Shown here: positions 29,621-39,491 of the stretch, in pieces | Layout of the letters: each line of letters begins with the position of its first letter | Numbering within the stretch: the stretch's first letter is position 1 | NCBI GenBank assembly: GCA_025352235.1 | Contig: JANXTU010000346.1 | Location: forward strand, 1 to 47,953 | DNA length: 47,953 nucleotides | Direction of reading: 5' to 3' | DNA from: Fimbriiglobus sp. | GTDB lineage: Bacteria > Planctomycetota > Planctomycetia > Gemmatales > Gemmataceae | Translations under genes and position numbers: made by a program | The notes under the pieces: generated by a model | What the model was told of the DNA's origin: nothing | Seen by the model: the letters and a program-made list of their open reading frames with translations, nothing else | Database searches by the model: none

Positions 29621-30274
29621 ATGCGTGTTCTCGTTGTCGAAGATGAACCGGAATTGCTCCGGGTACTCGCGCAGTCGCTGCGGGAAACTGGCTATGCTGT
29701 GGATGTCGCCGACACTGGCCGGCTCGGTTTGGCCAAGGCGCTCGCGTGGGATTACGACCTGATCCTGCTCGACATCCTCCTGCCGGAGCTGGACGGCTGG
29801 CAGGTGCTGACGGCGCTCCGCAAACAGAAGGCGACGCCGGTGTTGATCCTGACGGCGCGCGACGCCATCGACGACCGGGTGAAAGGGCTCGATTGCGGCG
29901 CCGATGATTATGTGACGAAGCCGTTCGACCTTTCGGAAATCTCGGCCCGCGTCCGGGCACTTATCCGCCGGGCGGCGGGCAAGGCCGACTCGCGTTTAGA
30001 AATCGGCGCGGTCGTCGTCGACACGGCCCGGCGGAAAATCACCCGTGCGGGCGCCGACATCGTCCTCACGGCCCGGGAATACGCCATCGTCGAATTGCTA
30101 GCGCTGCATCGGGGGAATCTCGTCACGAAGTCGCAGATTTACGACCACATCTTCGACGAAAGCGACGACACACTTTCGAACCTCGTCGAAGTCCACGTGT
30201 CGAACGTCCGCAAGAAACTCGGCAAGGATTTCATCGAAACTCGCCGGGGCATGGGGTACGTGGTGAATGGTTAA
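29621..30274 (+). CDS. OmpR-family response regulator
   Basis: MRVLVVEDEPELLRVLAQSLRETGYAVDVADTG...LILLDILLPELDGWQVL...DDYVTKPFDLSEISARVRAL; winged helix with LVEVHVSNVRKKLGKDFIETRRGMGYVV. Confidence 0.95.
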   Translation: MRVLVVEDEPELLRVLAQSLRETGYAVDVADTGRLGLAKALAWDYDLILLDILLPELDGWQVLTALRKQKATPVLILTARDAIDDRVKGLDCGADDYVTKPFDLSEISARVRALIRRAAGKADSRLEIGAVVVDTARRKITRAGADIVLTAREYAIVELLALHRGNLVTKSQIYDHIFDESDDTLSNLVEVHVSNVRKKLGKDFIETRRGMGYVVNG

Positions 30275-31730
30275 CTCGATCCGCGTCCGGCTGCTGCTCT
30301 GGTACGCGCTCGTGTTGACGGGCGTCGTGGCCGGCTTCGCGCTGTTGCTCTACTACGAGGTCGAATCGGCCCGGATCAAAGAACTCGACGGCGATTTGGA
30401 ATCGGTCGCCGCAGGACTGGAATCCTCCTGCCGGTCGCTCCCAGCCGATTTGCTTCGTGCGCCCGGAACCGACGGGCCACGTTCCCGCGAGAAAGGTCGC
30501 CCGTCGCTACCGCCGATTGGCTCTGAAGCGCCGAATCGGGAATTTCATCTGGCCCGCATCACGTGGCCCGGCCCGCCCAATGCTGACGCACACGGCAAAT
30601 ACTTCGCTATCTATCGGGCCGATGGGAAAGTCGTGAAATCGGTCGGCGTACCTTCCGAGCGCGCCGCGCCCGCGGTCTCGTACCCGACTCAATCGTTCCG
30701 CGGGGCCAATCGCGAAATCGTACTGAAAGGGCCGGAGAACGTGACGATCCTCGTCGGTCGCCCGGCCGAGGCCGTCGCCGCCGAGATGCGCCGATTCGCG
30801 TGGCAGTTGGTCGTCACGGGGGGGGCCGTCCTCGGCGTCGGGTTACTCGGCGGTTGGATCATTTCCCGCAGGATCTTCCGGCCCGTCGCGGCGATCTCGG
30901 CCACGGCAGCGCGCATCACCGAGACGAACTTATCCGAACGGATCGATACCGCGAACTTGGACCGCGAACTCGTCGGCCTCGGCGCCGTCCTCAACGAAAC
31001 CTTCGACCGACTACGAGCCGCGTTCGACCGCCAAGCCCGCTTCACCGCCGATGCCTCGCACGAACTCCGCACGCCGCTCGCGGTCATCCGCTCGCAAGCC
31101 GAGTTGGTGCTGTCTCGGGCGCGCAGTTCGGAGGAATACCGGGCCGCGATCCAAACGACGCTGCACGCCGCGCTGCGGATGTCGTCGCTCGTCGAGCGAT
31201 TGCTGGTACTCGCGCGGACCGAATCGAACCTCTCCGGATTGAAACTCGAAATCGTCGAATGGGATGGCGCGATCCGCGCGGCGGCGGTTCAGCTCGCGTC
31301 GTTCGCGGAAAAGAAAAACGTCCGCTTGCAATTCGATCTCGCCCCGGTCCGCCTCCTCGGCGACTCGGGGGCCCTCGCTCAATTGGCGGTCAATCTCATC
31401 GGCAACGCCATCAAATACAACCGCCCCGGCGGGCGGGTCCGGGTGAGCCTTACGGCCGCGCCCGACGAGATTCTGCTCTCCGTCGCCGACACAGGGATCG
31501 GCATTCCACAAGCGGATCAGGGGAAAATCTTCGAACGATTCTACCGGGCCGACAAAGCCCGTTCGCGACGCAGCGGCGGCAGCGGGCTCGGTCTGGCGAT
31601 CTGCAAGGCCATCGTCGAAGCGCACGGCGGTGCCATCCAATTCGACTCCGCCCCCGGCGATGGGACGACTTTCCGAGTCGCAATCCCGAACCCGCATTTG
31701 GCCGGTGTCTCGGTGGCGTCTGTGGAGTAG
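30267..31730 (+). CDS. Sensor histidine kinase (HAMP-HisKA-HATPase)
   Basis: Two TM segments, FTADASHELRTPLAVIRSQAEL, LIGNAIKYNRPGG, VADTGIGIPQADQGKIFERFYRADKARSRRSGGSGLGLAI; 8-nt overlap with upstream response regulator. Confidence 0.95.
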   Translation: MVNSIRVRLLLWYALVLTGVVAGFALLLYYEVESARIKELDGDLESVAAGLESSCRSLPADLLRAPGTDGPRSREKGRPSLPPIGSEAPNREFHLARITWPGPPNADAHGKYFAIYRADGKVVKSVGVPSERAAPAVSYPTQSFRGANREIVLKGPENVTILVGRPAEAVAAEMRRFAWQLVVTGGAVLGVGLLGGWIISRRIFRPVAAISATAARITETNLSERIDTANLDRELVGLGAVLNETFDRLRAAFDRQARFTADASHELRTPLAVIRSQAELVLSRARSSEEYRAAIQTTLHAALRMSSLVERLLVLARTESNLSGLKLEIVEWDGAIRAAAVQLASFAEKKNVRLQFDLAPVRLLGDSGALAQLAVNLIGNAIKYNRPGGRVRVSLTAAPDEILLSVADTGIGIPQADQGKIFERFYRADKARSRRSGGSGLGLAICKAIVEAHGGAIQFDSAPGDGTTFRVAIPNPHLAGVSVASVE

Positions 31731-31792
31731 CGCTCCGGCGCGGTGAATCTGGTATCTTCAAATTCCCGTTCACTCCTCTCCCGGAGTTCCCC

Positions 31793-33370
31793 GTGTCCAC
31801 CCCCTTCGACCGCCGTACATTCCTCTCCGATGTCGGCCAAGGCATGCTCGTGGCCGGGCTCGGATCCGCGCTCGCACTCGACCTCGGTCTCGCCCCGGCC
31901 GAAGCCGCGGAAATACCGAACGATCTCCGTTTCGGCGATCTCGAACCTCTCGTGGGCTTTCTGCAAGACACGCCGAAAGAGAAGATCATCGCCGCGGTCG
32001 TCGGCAAACTGAACGACGGCACCACTCTGAAAGCCATGACGGCCGCGGCGGCTTTGGCCAACGCCCGCACCTTCGGCGGCGAAAACTACTTCGGCTTCCA
32101 CATCTTCATGGCCATCGCCCCGACCTACGCCATGGCCGCCGAACTACCGAAGGAACGCGCGGCGTTGCCGTTGTTGAAGGTGCTCTACCGCAACGCGCAC
32201 TATATGCAAGAAGTCGGCGGTCGGAAGAACGAGGTCCTCCACGCGATCATCCCTGCGACTGCGGCCGACCCGGACGCACTCCGCAAAGCGGTGAACACCG
32301 GGGATCGCACGAAGGCCGAGGAACTCTTGGCGGCGTCGGGGAAAACCCCGGCCGACTTCCTCAACGCAGTGCTCGGGTCGGTCGAAGACAACCACGATGT
32401 CCATTCCGCCGTGATGCCGTGGCGCGCCTATTCGGTGCTCGACTTCGTCGGAACAGAACACGCCGTCACGCTCTTTCGCCAGTCGGTGCGGCAGTGCGCC
32501 AAGAGTTGCGAATCGCAGAAGGGACGCGAAACGCCGATGACCGCCGCACGGGCGCTCGTGCCGAAATTGCTGGAGAAGCACGTACTGCCGCGGGCGAAGC
32601 CGGGCGAGAAAATCGCCGAGGATTCGTGGGTCGAGACGTTCGGCGAATTGATTTTGAACTCAACCCCGGAGCAAGCGGGCGAAGCCGTGGCCATGGCCTT
32701 CGCCGAGGGGATCGTCGCCGAGAGTATCGGCGAAGCGATCTCGCTCGCGGCGAATCAACTCGTCCTCCGGCAGGTCGAAACCTGGGAAGGCCGCAACACC
32801 CACGGCCGGCGGACGCACGGCGATTCCCCCGGCGTGCACGCCTCGGACACCACGAATGCTTGGCGGAACATGGCCCGCGTCGGCAGCCCGCGCCACCGAG
32901 CCGCCGGGCTGATTCTCGCGGCCATGGACTCCGCCCGCAGCCATAGCTGGACGCAACCGGACAAGAGCTCGGGCTATCACAAAGCTCCGTATCCGCGGGC
33001 CGAAGATCTGAAGCTGGTGAAGGCGACCGACGCGAAGGATCTGCTGAAGGAACTCGACGGCGCGATCCGCGAGAACAACCAACTGCGGGCGATGGCCCTC
33101 GCCCACGCCTACGGCGAACAGAAGCTCGACGTCCGCGCGATTTCCGATCTGCTGCTGCAATACGCCATCAGCGAAGACGGCCGGTTGCACTCGGAGAAAT
33201 ACTACCGCACCGTGCAGGAAGAATTTCAAACGACGCGGCCGGCCTTCCGCTGGCGCCAGATCACCGCGCTCGCCCGGGTCACGGCGAGCATGTACGGCTT
33301 CAACCAGTTCGACAAGAAAGAAGGCCGCGCCCCGGGCTACGAAGACGCATGCCGGTTGTTAAAAGTGTGA
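31793..33370 (+). CDS. Conserved hypothetical Tat-exported protein
   Basis: GTG start, DRRTFLSDVGQGMLVAGLGSALAL twin-arginine-type leader, long helical body of unknown family. Confidence 0.75.
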   Translation: MSTPFDRRTFLSDVGQGMLVAGLGSALALDLGLAPAEAAEIPNDLRFGDLEPLVGFLQDTPKEKIIAAVVGKLNDGTTLKAMTAAAALANARTFGGENYFGFHIFMAIAPTYAMAAELPKERAALPLLKVLYRNAHYMQEVGGRKNEVLHAIIPATAADPDALRKAVNTGDRTKAEELLAASGKTPADFLNAVLGSVEDNHDVHSAVMPWRAYSVLDFVGTEHAVTLFRQSVRQCAKSCESQKGRETPMTAARALVPKLLEKHVLPRAKPGEKIAEDSWVETFGELILNSTPEQAGEAVAMAFAEGIVAESIGEAISLAANQLVLRQVETWEGRNTHGRRTHGDSPGVHASDTTNAWRNMARVGSPRHRAAGLILAAMDSARSHSWTQPDKSSGYHKAPYPRAEDLKLVKATDAKDLLKELDGAIRENNQLRAMALAHAYGEQKLDVRAISDLLLQYAISEDGRLHSEKYYRTVQEEFQTTRPAFRWRQITALARVTASMYGFNQFDKKEGRAPGYEDACRLLKV

Positions 33371-33375
33371 ACGAA

Positions 33376-35904
33376 TCACGACCCGTAGTCGATGTCTTCC
33401 ACATTGGCGCGGTGCTTCAAGATGAAGTCCCGGCGCCCCTCGACTTCGTTGCCCATGAGCATGCGGAACATCTTCTCCGCTTGCAGCACGTCGGTCATCG
33501 TCACCTTCAGCAGGGTGCGGCGCTTGGGGTCGAGGGTGGTGTCCCAGAGTTCTTCGGGGTCCATTTCGCCGAGCCCTTTGAAGCGCGTGATCGTCAGTCC
33601 CTTCTCGCCGATCTTGCGGATCTCGGCGTACAGTTCCCGCAGGTTGTGCAAGTCCTTGGTGGCATCGCCGTTGACCAAGCTGTAGCGCACGAACGGATCG
33701 CGCCCGGCCGGGCGCGGCAACGGCACCAAGTCGTGCGCGGTGAAGTGGTAGTCGGCGAGTTTGCCGAGCGCCCGGTTCAGCATCCGCACTTCGTGCCATT
33801 CGTCGCGGCTGAACTTGAAGCGCTCGTCGATCTCGGCCGGCAGTTTGACGTTCGGATCGGTGCTCACCGCCATCGTCGGCACCGCTTCGCCGATGGTCAA
33901 CTCGTGCTTCAAGAGCGCCGATTGCTCGACGCGGAAGGCTTCGACTTCTTCCTGCGAATAGAAGAAGTGCTCCTTGGCGCCGAGCCGCACTTGAAACACC
34001 GGCAGCGCGCCGGCCTTCAGGTGATTCAAGAAATTGAGCAGCGAGTGGCCGCGGCGTTCGAGGATCGTCACGGCGGTATCGACATCGGCGAGGATCGGCA
34101 GAATCTTGCGGAGGGCGTCCGAACCGAGCGTCGCGGCGGTCGGGCGATCGCGCTTCGCGTCCGGGTCGGCGTGGACGACGAGGCTGGTATCGGCGAGCCC
34201 GCGGCCCATCAGCACATCGGCCATCTCTTCGCGCGTCTGGATGAACTTGGATTCCTTCTTCTGCGTCACCTTGTACAGCGGCGGGCGAGCCACAAAGAGC
34301 CGGCCTTCCTCGACGAGCTTGCGCATCTGACGGAAGAAGAACGTGAGCAGCAACGTGCGGATGTGCTGGCCGTCGACGTCGGCGTCGGTGAGGATGACGA
34401 TCTTGCCGTAGCGGATTTTGGACGTGTCTTCGATGTTGCCAATGTCGAGTCCGACGGCGGCGATGAGCGCGGCAATTTCGGCGTTGGCCAGCAGTTTTTC
34501 GAGCTGGGCCTTTTCGACGTTCAGCACCTTACCCCGCAGCGGCAGTACGGCTTGGTACATGCGGTCCCGGCCCGATTCGGCCGAGCCGCCGGCGGAGTCC
34601 CCTTCGACCAGGAACAACTCGGACTTTTCGCGGTCGCGAGTCGTGCAGTCCATGAGCTTGCCCGGTAGGCCGCCGCCGCCGAGGATGTTTTTGCGCTTGG
34701 TGATGGCGTCGCGGGCGTTCTTCGCGGCGATGCGAGCCTCGGCCGCGAGGTTGACGCGCCGGCACATCAGCACGCCTTCCTTCGGGTTCTTTTCCAAGTA
34801 CTCGTTCAGGCATTCGTACAGGACGCTGGCGACGACGCCTTCGACTTCGGGGTTGTTGAGCTTCACCTTCGTCTGCGATTCGAACAGCGGGTCGGGGTGT
34901 CCGATGCTGACGATCACCGTGAGGCCGAATCGGAAGTCCTCGCCCTTGAGTTCCATCCCTTCCTTGTAAATGTTCTCCTTCTTGCCGTAGGCCGTGAGGC
35001 TGCGGGTGAGCCCGGCGCGGTAGCCCGAGAGGTGCGTGCCGCCGTCGCTGTTGTAGGCGTTGTTGCAGTAGCAGCGCTCAATCTTGTCGTCGCGGTTGCA
35101 GTACTGCAGTGCGATCTCGACCTGGATGTTGTTGACGGTCTTCGAGAAATAAATCGGCTTCGGGTGCAAAGGGAAGAGCGATTCCCCCTCGTTGAGGAAG
35201 GCGACGTACTCGCCGATGCCCCCCTGCGAGAAGAAGCTCTCGGAGCGGGCTTGGAGTTCGTCCACGATGCCGATGCGCAGGCCGCGGTTGAGGAAGGCGA
35301 TCTCGCGCAATCGGTCGAGGAGGGTGTCGTAGTTGAAGGTGATGTCGCCGAAGATTTCGGGGTCGGGCTTGAAGCTGATGGTGGTCCCCGAGACGCCGGC
35401 GGGCGCCGGGCCGAGGTTCTTCAGGGCGCTGATGGCGTAGCCGCGCTCGAACTCCATCTGCCAGACGCGGCCGTCGCGGCGCACCTCGGCTTCGCACCAT
35501 TCGGACAGCGCGTTCATGGCCTTGGCGCCCATGCCGTGCAGCCCGGCCGACACGCGATACGCGGAGTTATCGAACTTGCCCGAGGTGCCAGCGATGGTCA
35601 GGGCATCTTCGAGCGTCGATTTGCCCGAGTCGGCCTTGATGCCGACGGGGATACCGCGGCCGTCGTCGGAGATCGAGCACGACCCGTCGGCGTGGAGCAC
35701 GACTTGAATGTTCTTGCAGTAGCCGGCGAGGGCCTCATCGACGGAGTTGTAAACGATTTCGTAGACGAGGTGATGCAGCCCGGACGCTGCGGTGTTGCCG
35801 ACGTACATGCCGGGGTTCTGACGGATGTGCGCGGCATCCTTCAGGGTCTTCATGTTGTCTTCGGTGTACTCGCCCTGCGGTGGGAGAATCGTCTCGGTGC
35901 TCAT
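33376..35904 (-). CDS. gyrB: DNA gyrase subunit B (type IIA topoisomerase ATPase/TOPRIM subunit)
   Basis: RQNPGMYVGNT, HHLVYEIVYNSVDEALAGYC, DDGRGIPVGI, GLHGMGAKAMNALSEW, LVEGDSAGGSAESGRDRMYQAVLPLRGKVLNVEKA, ILTDADVDGQHIRTLLLTFFFRQM, FKGLGEMDPEELWDTT. Confidence 0.95.
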   Translation of the reverse strand: MSTETILPPQGEYTEDNMKTLKDAAHIRQNPGMYVGNTAASGLHHLVYEIVYNSVDEALAGYCKNIQVVLHADGSCSISDDGRGIPVGIKADSGKSTLEDALTIAGTSGKFDNSAYRVSAGLHGMGAKAMNALSEWCEAEVRRDGRVWQMEFERGYAISALKNLGPAPAGVSGTTISFKPDPEIFGDITFNYDTLLDRLREIAFLNRGLRIGIVDELQARSESFFSQGGIGEYVAFLNEGESLFPLHPKPIYFSKTVNNIQVEIALQYCNRDDKIERCYCNNAYNSDGGTHLSGYRAGLTRSLTAYGKKENIYKEGMELKGEDFRFGLTVIVSIGHPDPLFESQTKVKLNNPEVEGVVASVLYECLNEYLEKNPKEGVLMCRRVNLAAEARIAAKNARDAITKRKNILGGGGLPGKLMDCTTRDREKSELFLVEGDSAGGSAESGRDRMYQAVLPLRGKVLNVEKAQLEKLLANAEIAALIAAVGLDIGNIEDTSKIRYGKIVILTDADVDGQHIRTLLLTFFFRQMRKLVEEGRLFVARPPLYKVTQKKESKFIQTREEMADVLMGRGLADTSLVVHADPDAKRDRPTAATLGSDALRKILPILADVDTAVTILERRGHSLLNFLNHLKAGALPVFQVRLGAKEHFFYSQEEVEAFRVEQSALLKHELTIGEAVPTMAVSTDPNVKLPAEIDERFKFSRDEWHEVRMLNRALGKLADYHFTAHDLVPLPRPAGRDPFVRYSLVNGDATKDLHNLRELYAEIRKIGEKGLTITRFKGLGEMDPEELWDTTLDPKRRTLLKVTMTDVLQAEKMFRMLMGNEVEGRRDFILKHRANVEDIDYGS

Positions 35905-36088
35905 GCGCGCGGCCCTGTTTTCCGGGGTGACACTACGTTGTCATTATACGAAATCGGGGGGTGGTTTGCGCTGGTGGGATGGAGTGGGCAGAATGACGAT
36001 TATAGCATCCGTGCACTATCGCTTTTCGCGTGTCGGTGCAATTCGGATTTTCTCCGCGATTCTCCGTCTCGGCGGTTAAAATGCTTCT

Positions 36089-37345
36089 ATGCGATATCGA
36101 CTTTCAGCGCTGTGCATCTTGGCCACTCACTGCACCCTGCTCCAAGCCGGGGTCTATTATTCCGGGGATGCGCGGAATGAGCTACCCGCCGAGTGGGCCG
36201 GATTCCTGCGTGATCAACGGGCGCTCCGGCTCGCGGCCGATCCGAGAAACGCCGGGTTCAACGCGTTCATCCCGATGCGGGACAGCGCCGTCGATGCCGT
36301 CGTCAAGCTCGAAGGATTCAAAAAGACGCGGGAACTGACCGCCGACGAACTCGCCGACCTCGGGGCGCTCCACTTGCGGTTGGGACAAGCGGAGAAGGCC
36401 GTCGGGATCCTTCGCGCCGCAAATCGGCAGCATTCCGAACACTTCCGCATCGCCGCGAACCTCGGCAGCGCCTGGCAAGTATCGGGCGACTTGGCCCAAG
36501 CGACGGCTGCCCTCGAAGAAGCCGTGCGGCTCGCGCCCAAAGAATTCCGGGCCGTCGAAGCGCTGCATCTGAAACTCGTGCGCGGCCGGGCCAAAGAGAA
36601 GAAGGGCGCGTCGAACCTCGACGATCTTTTCGGCATCGATTACTCCGATGCGAAAGCGAAGTTCCCCGCGAATGCCCTCGCACTCGTTCAAGAATTGGCC
36701 CTCGTACTCCCGTTCGACGCCCGGTTGCTTTGGCAACTCGCAGAAATCGCCAATGCCCACGGCGATGGGCGCACCGCCGCGAACTTGCTCGATGGGGCCG
36801 TCGTCGAACTCGGATTGCCTTCGGAGGACGCCCGCACGCGGCGGGCGCGCTTCCGCGCCGCGGCCGACGAACGGGCGAAGACAGACGATCACGCCGTCCA
36901 CAAAGGGACGCTGAAGTTCGCGTCGAGTCGGGTTTTTAAATCGCTCATCGACGAAACGAAGCTGCCGAAGGTCGATCCGAAAGGGATCAACCCGCTGCCG
37001 TGGAGCGCCCTGGCCGAAACGACCCTGACGAAGAAATTCGAGCCGAAGTTCCTGAAGTACATCATTGATGTCGACGGGCGATCCGTGCGTTTCACCGGCT
37101 TCCTGCGGCCGACACGCAACGCCGACGGATTGACCGAATTTCTGATGACCGAGTCGCCCATCGGTTGTTGGTATTGCGAATCGCCCGGCGCCACCCAGGT
37201 GATTTGGGTCGAACTCGCCGAGGGGGCGACCATCGACTTTTCCCGCGCGCCGATCCAAGTGACGGGGAAACTGGAGTTGAACCGCACCGATGCGGAATCG
37301 CATTTGTACCGGGTGGTCGGGGCGAGCGTGAAGAAAGTGGAGTGA
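36089..37345 (+). CDS. Tetratricopeptide-repeat-like secreted protein
   Basis: LADLGALHLRLGQAEKAVGILRAANRQHSEHFRIAANLGSAWQVSGDLAQATAALEEAVRLAPKEF; possible N-terminal signal. Confidence 0.7.
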   Translation: MRYRLSALCILATHCTLLQAGVYYSGDARNELPAEWAGFLRDQRALRLAADPRNAGFNAFIPMRDSAVDAVVKLEGFKKTRELTADELADLGALHLRLGQAEKAVGILRAANRQHSEHFRIAANLGSAWQVSGDLAQATAALEEAVRLAPKEFRAVEALHLKLVRGRAKEKKGASNLDDLFGIDYSDAKAKFPANALALVQELALVLPFDARLLWQLAEIANAHGDGRTAANLLDGAVVELGLPSEDARTRRARFRAAADERAKTDDHAVHKGTLKFASSRVFKSLIDETKLPKVDPKGINPLPWSALAETTLTKKFEPKFLKYIIDVDGRSVRFTGFLRPTRNADGLTEFLMTESPIGCWYCESPGATQVIWVELAEGATIDFSRAPIQVTGKLELNRTDAESHLYRVVGASVKKVE

Positions 37346-37385
37346 CGCCGGGCGGTCCATACAACACCCCCGAACCGCCGTCCCC

Positions 37386-38159
37386 ATGCGAACCACGAAT
37401 ATGCGCCCCAAATTGATCGCCGGTAACTGGAAAATGTACACGTCCGCGGCCGCCGCCGAGGAACTCGCCGTAGCGGTCGCCGCGGGTGCCCCAGCCGACC
37501 CGAACATCCGCCTCGCAATCTGCCCGCCTTCGATCTGGCTGACGCGGGTCGCCGCGGTGCTCAAGGGCAGCACCGTCTCGCTCGGTGGGCAAAATTGCCA
37601 CTTCGAAAAAGAGGGTGCCTACACCGGCGAACTCGCCCCCGCGATGCTGATCGACGCGGGGTGCCAGTACGTCATCCTCGGCCATAGCGAACGCCGCCAC
37701 GGCTTCGGCGAAACCGACGAACTGCTGAACAAGAAAACGAAAGCGGCCCTCGCCGCCGGGTTGCATGTGATCTTCTGCATCGGCGAATTGCTCGCCGAGC
37801 GCGAAGCGGAGCGGACCGAAGCGGTGTTGGATCGCCAGCTCACCGCCGGGCTCGCCGGGCTGACCCCCGAGCAAATGGCGAATGTCGTCCTCGCCTACGA
37901 ACCGGTCTGGGCCATCGGCACCGGCAAAGTCGCCTCGCCGGAACAAGCGCAAGCGGCCCACGCATTTGTACGCGGTAAAATCGCGATGCTGTTCGGCGAA
38001 GTGGTCGCGCAGGCCGTCCTCATTCAATACGGCGGCTCGGTGAAGCCCGACAACGCCGCGACACTGTTGAACCTCCCCGACGTCGACGGGGCCTTGGTCG
38101 GCGGGGCGAGTTTGAAAGCCGAATTGTTCTTGGCCATCGCGGCCGGGGCGAAGCGGTAG
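37386..38159 (+). CDS. tpiA: Triosephosphate isomerase (start 37386 or 37401)
   Basis: LIAGNWKMYTS, GAYTGELAPAMLIDAGCQYVILGHSERR, LAYEPVWAIGTGKVASPEQAQ, IQYGGSVKPDNAATL, DGALVGGASL. Confidence 0.96.
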   Translation: MRTTNMRPKLIAGNWKMYTSAAAAEELAVAVAAGAPADPNIRLAICPPSIWLTRVAAVLKGSTVSLGGQNCHFEKEGAYTGELAPAMLIDAGCQYVILGHSERRHGFGETDELLNKKTKAALAAGLHVIFCIGELLAEREAERTEAVLDRQLTAGLAGLTPEQMANVVLAYEPVWAIGTGKVASPEQAQAAHAFVRGKIAMLFGEVVAQAVLIQYGGSVKPDNAATLLNLPDVDGALVGGASLKAELFLAIAAGAKR

Positions 38160-38183
38160 GCGAATGCCGAACGCGAGTCGCAG

Positions 38184-39137
38184 TTATTTCGACAAGATCT
38201 CGTAGGCCCCGGTCGGGTATTGCCCGTAGGGGTTGCTCTGGATGCCGTTGGCGGCGGAGCTGACATACCCGCCCGGATCGCGGGTGATCTTGATCTTGAT
38301 GATCTTCGTGTCCCCGTTTTTGAGCGACCCGGCGTGGACGGCCGCGACGCCGATGTTCGAATCGGCCGTGTACGTGCCGGTCCCCCAGACGGTGCCGAGG
38401 TTGCTGCCCGTCACTTGGATGCGGACGGTTTTGCCCATGTGCGTTTGGAAGAGCTGGTAGAAGTTCGCCGGCTCGACCAGTTCGAGTTTGTCGTCCGCGG
38501 CCGAAATGCCGCCCGATTGCAGCGTGCGCGCGTCGGTGATGCGCAGTTTCAATTCGCCGAATTGGAACGTCCAGATGCGCAGTTGCGTCGCCGCGATCCG
38601 CCCCGAGAATTGCGATTCGTCCGTGGTGATCGTGTCGGTATCGCGCGGGGCATTCTTGCGGGCTTCCCGATCGCCGGCCACGGCCTCGTACACCATTTCC
38701 AAATGCGGACGGCTCTCGGCGTCGGCTTTACGAAGGGCCGATTTCAAAAACGGGGCGATCTTGCCGCCGAGGGTTTTCAGTTGGGCCTTCCCTTCCTCGC
38801 GGACTTTGGCTTCTTTGGAACCGATGGCGGCGAGGGCGGCGTCGAATGTCCGCTGTTCGCCTGGGCTGAGGCGGACGCCGAATTCGATTTTGCGGATGTC
38901 CTTCACGGGGATGGACAGGTCGCCGTGGGGCGTTTGCAATTGCAGTTGCTCGTCGAGTAGGGCAACCTTCAGCGTGCTGTTGTCGGTGAAGAGCACTTCC
39001 CAATCGCCGCCGGGGGGCTTGGCCTTCGCCGGGACTTCCGGTTTGACGCCGGGGTCGCTACCCGGTGTTGGCACCGGTTGCCCCGCACCGAGGGATGCGA
39101 ATGCCAGCAGAAGTACCCAAGTGCGAATCCGGTCCAT
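38184..39137 (-). CDS. Secreted LCCL-domain-like protein
   Basis: Signal peptide; C-terminal GTVWGTGTYTADSNIGVAAVHAGSLKNGDTKIIKIKI matches the LCCL core pattern. Confidence 0.75.
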   Translation of the reverse strand: MDRIRTWVLLLAFASLGAGQPVPTPGSDPGVKPEVPAKAKPPGGDWEVLFTDNSTLKVALLDEQLQLQTPHGDLSIPVKDIRKIEFGVRLSPGEQRTFDAALAAIGSKEAKVREEGKAQLKTLGGKIAPFLKSALRKADAESRPHLEMVYEAVAGDREARKNAPRDTDTITTDESQFSGRIAATQLRIWTFQFGELKLRITDARTLQSGGISAADDKLELVEPANFYQLFQTHMGKTVRIQVTGSNLGTVWGTGTYTADSNIGVAAVHAGSLKNGDTKIIKIKITRDPGGYVSSAANGIQSNPYGQYPTGAYEILSK

Positions 39138-39218
39138 GATCGCCCCCCGTTCGGTTGCAGGAGCAGTTTACCAGATAAGCCACCGCGAGTTTGTCACGGT
39201 CCGGTCACGCAGATCACG

Positions 39219-39491
39219 TCACCCCGGCTTGTTCGCCTTCAGCAAAAAGGCCAAGATCGTCGCGATAGCTTGGTAGAGTTGCGGCGGGATCTCTTGATCG
39301 ACTTTCATCCGGCTGAGCACGCCCACGAGGGCCCGGTCCTCGCGGACGGGGATGCCGTTCTTCTTGGCGAGCGCGAGGATGCGCTCGGCGAGCGCGCCCC
39401 GGCCCTTGGCCACGACCTTCGGCGCGGTGTCGCGGGCGGGATCGTACCGCAGCGCCACCGCCTTTTTTTGCTGGTTCTCGGCCACGCTCAC
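39219..39491 (-). CDS. Stand-alone FlhB C-terminal-domain-like protein (YlqH/FhlB type)
   Basis: KKAVALRYDPARDTAPKVVAKGRGALAERILALAKKNGIPVREDRALVGVLSRMKVDQEIPPQLYQAIATILAFL aligns to the FlhB cytoplasmic C-domain after NPTH. Confidence 0.88.
   Translation of the reverse strand: MSVAENQQKKAVALRYDPARDTAPKVVAKGRGALAERILALAKKNGIPVREDRALVGVLSRMKVDQEIPPQLYQAIATILAFLLKANKPG

Noticed and set aside
33349-34668. 439-aa + strand ORF antisense to gyrB (and 34897-36180 +)
   Set aside because: Shadow ORFs caused by high GC and low stop density; sequence is low-information and gyrB on the minus strand is unambiguous.
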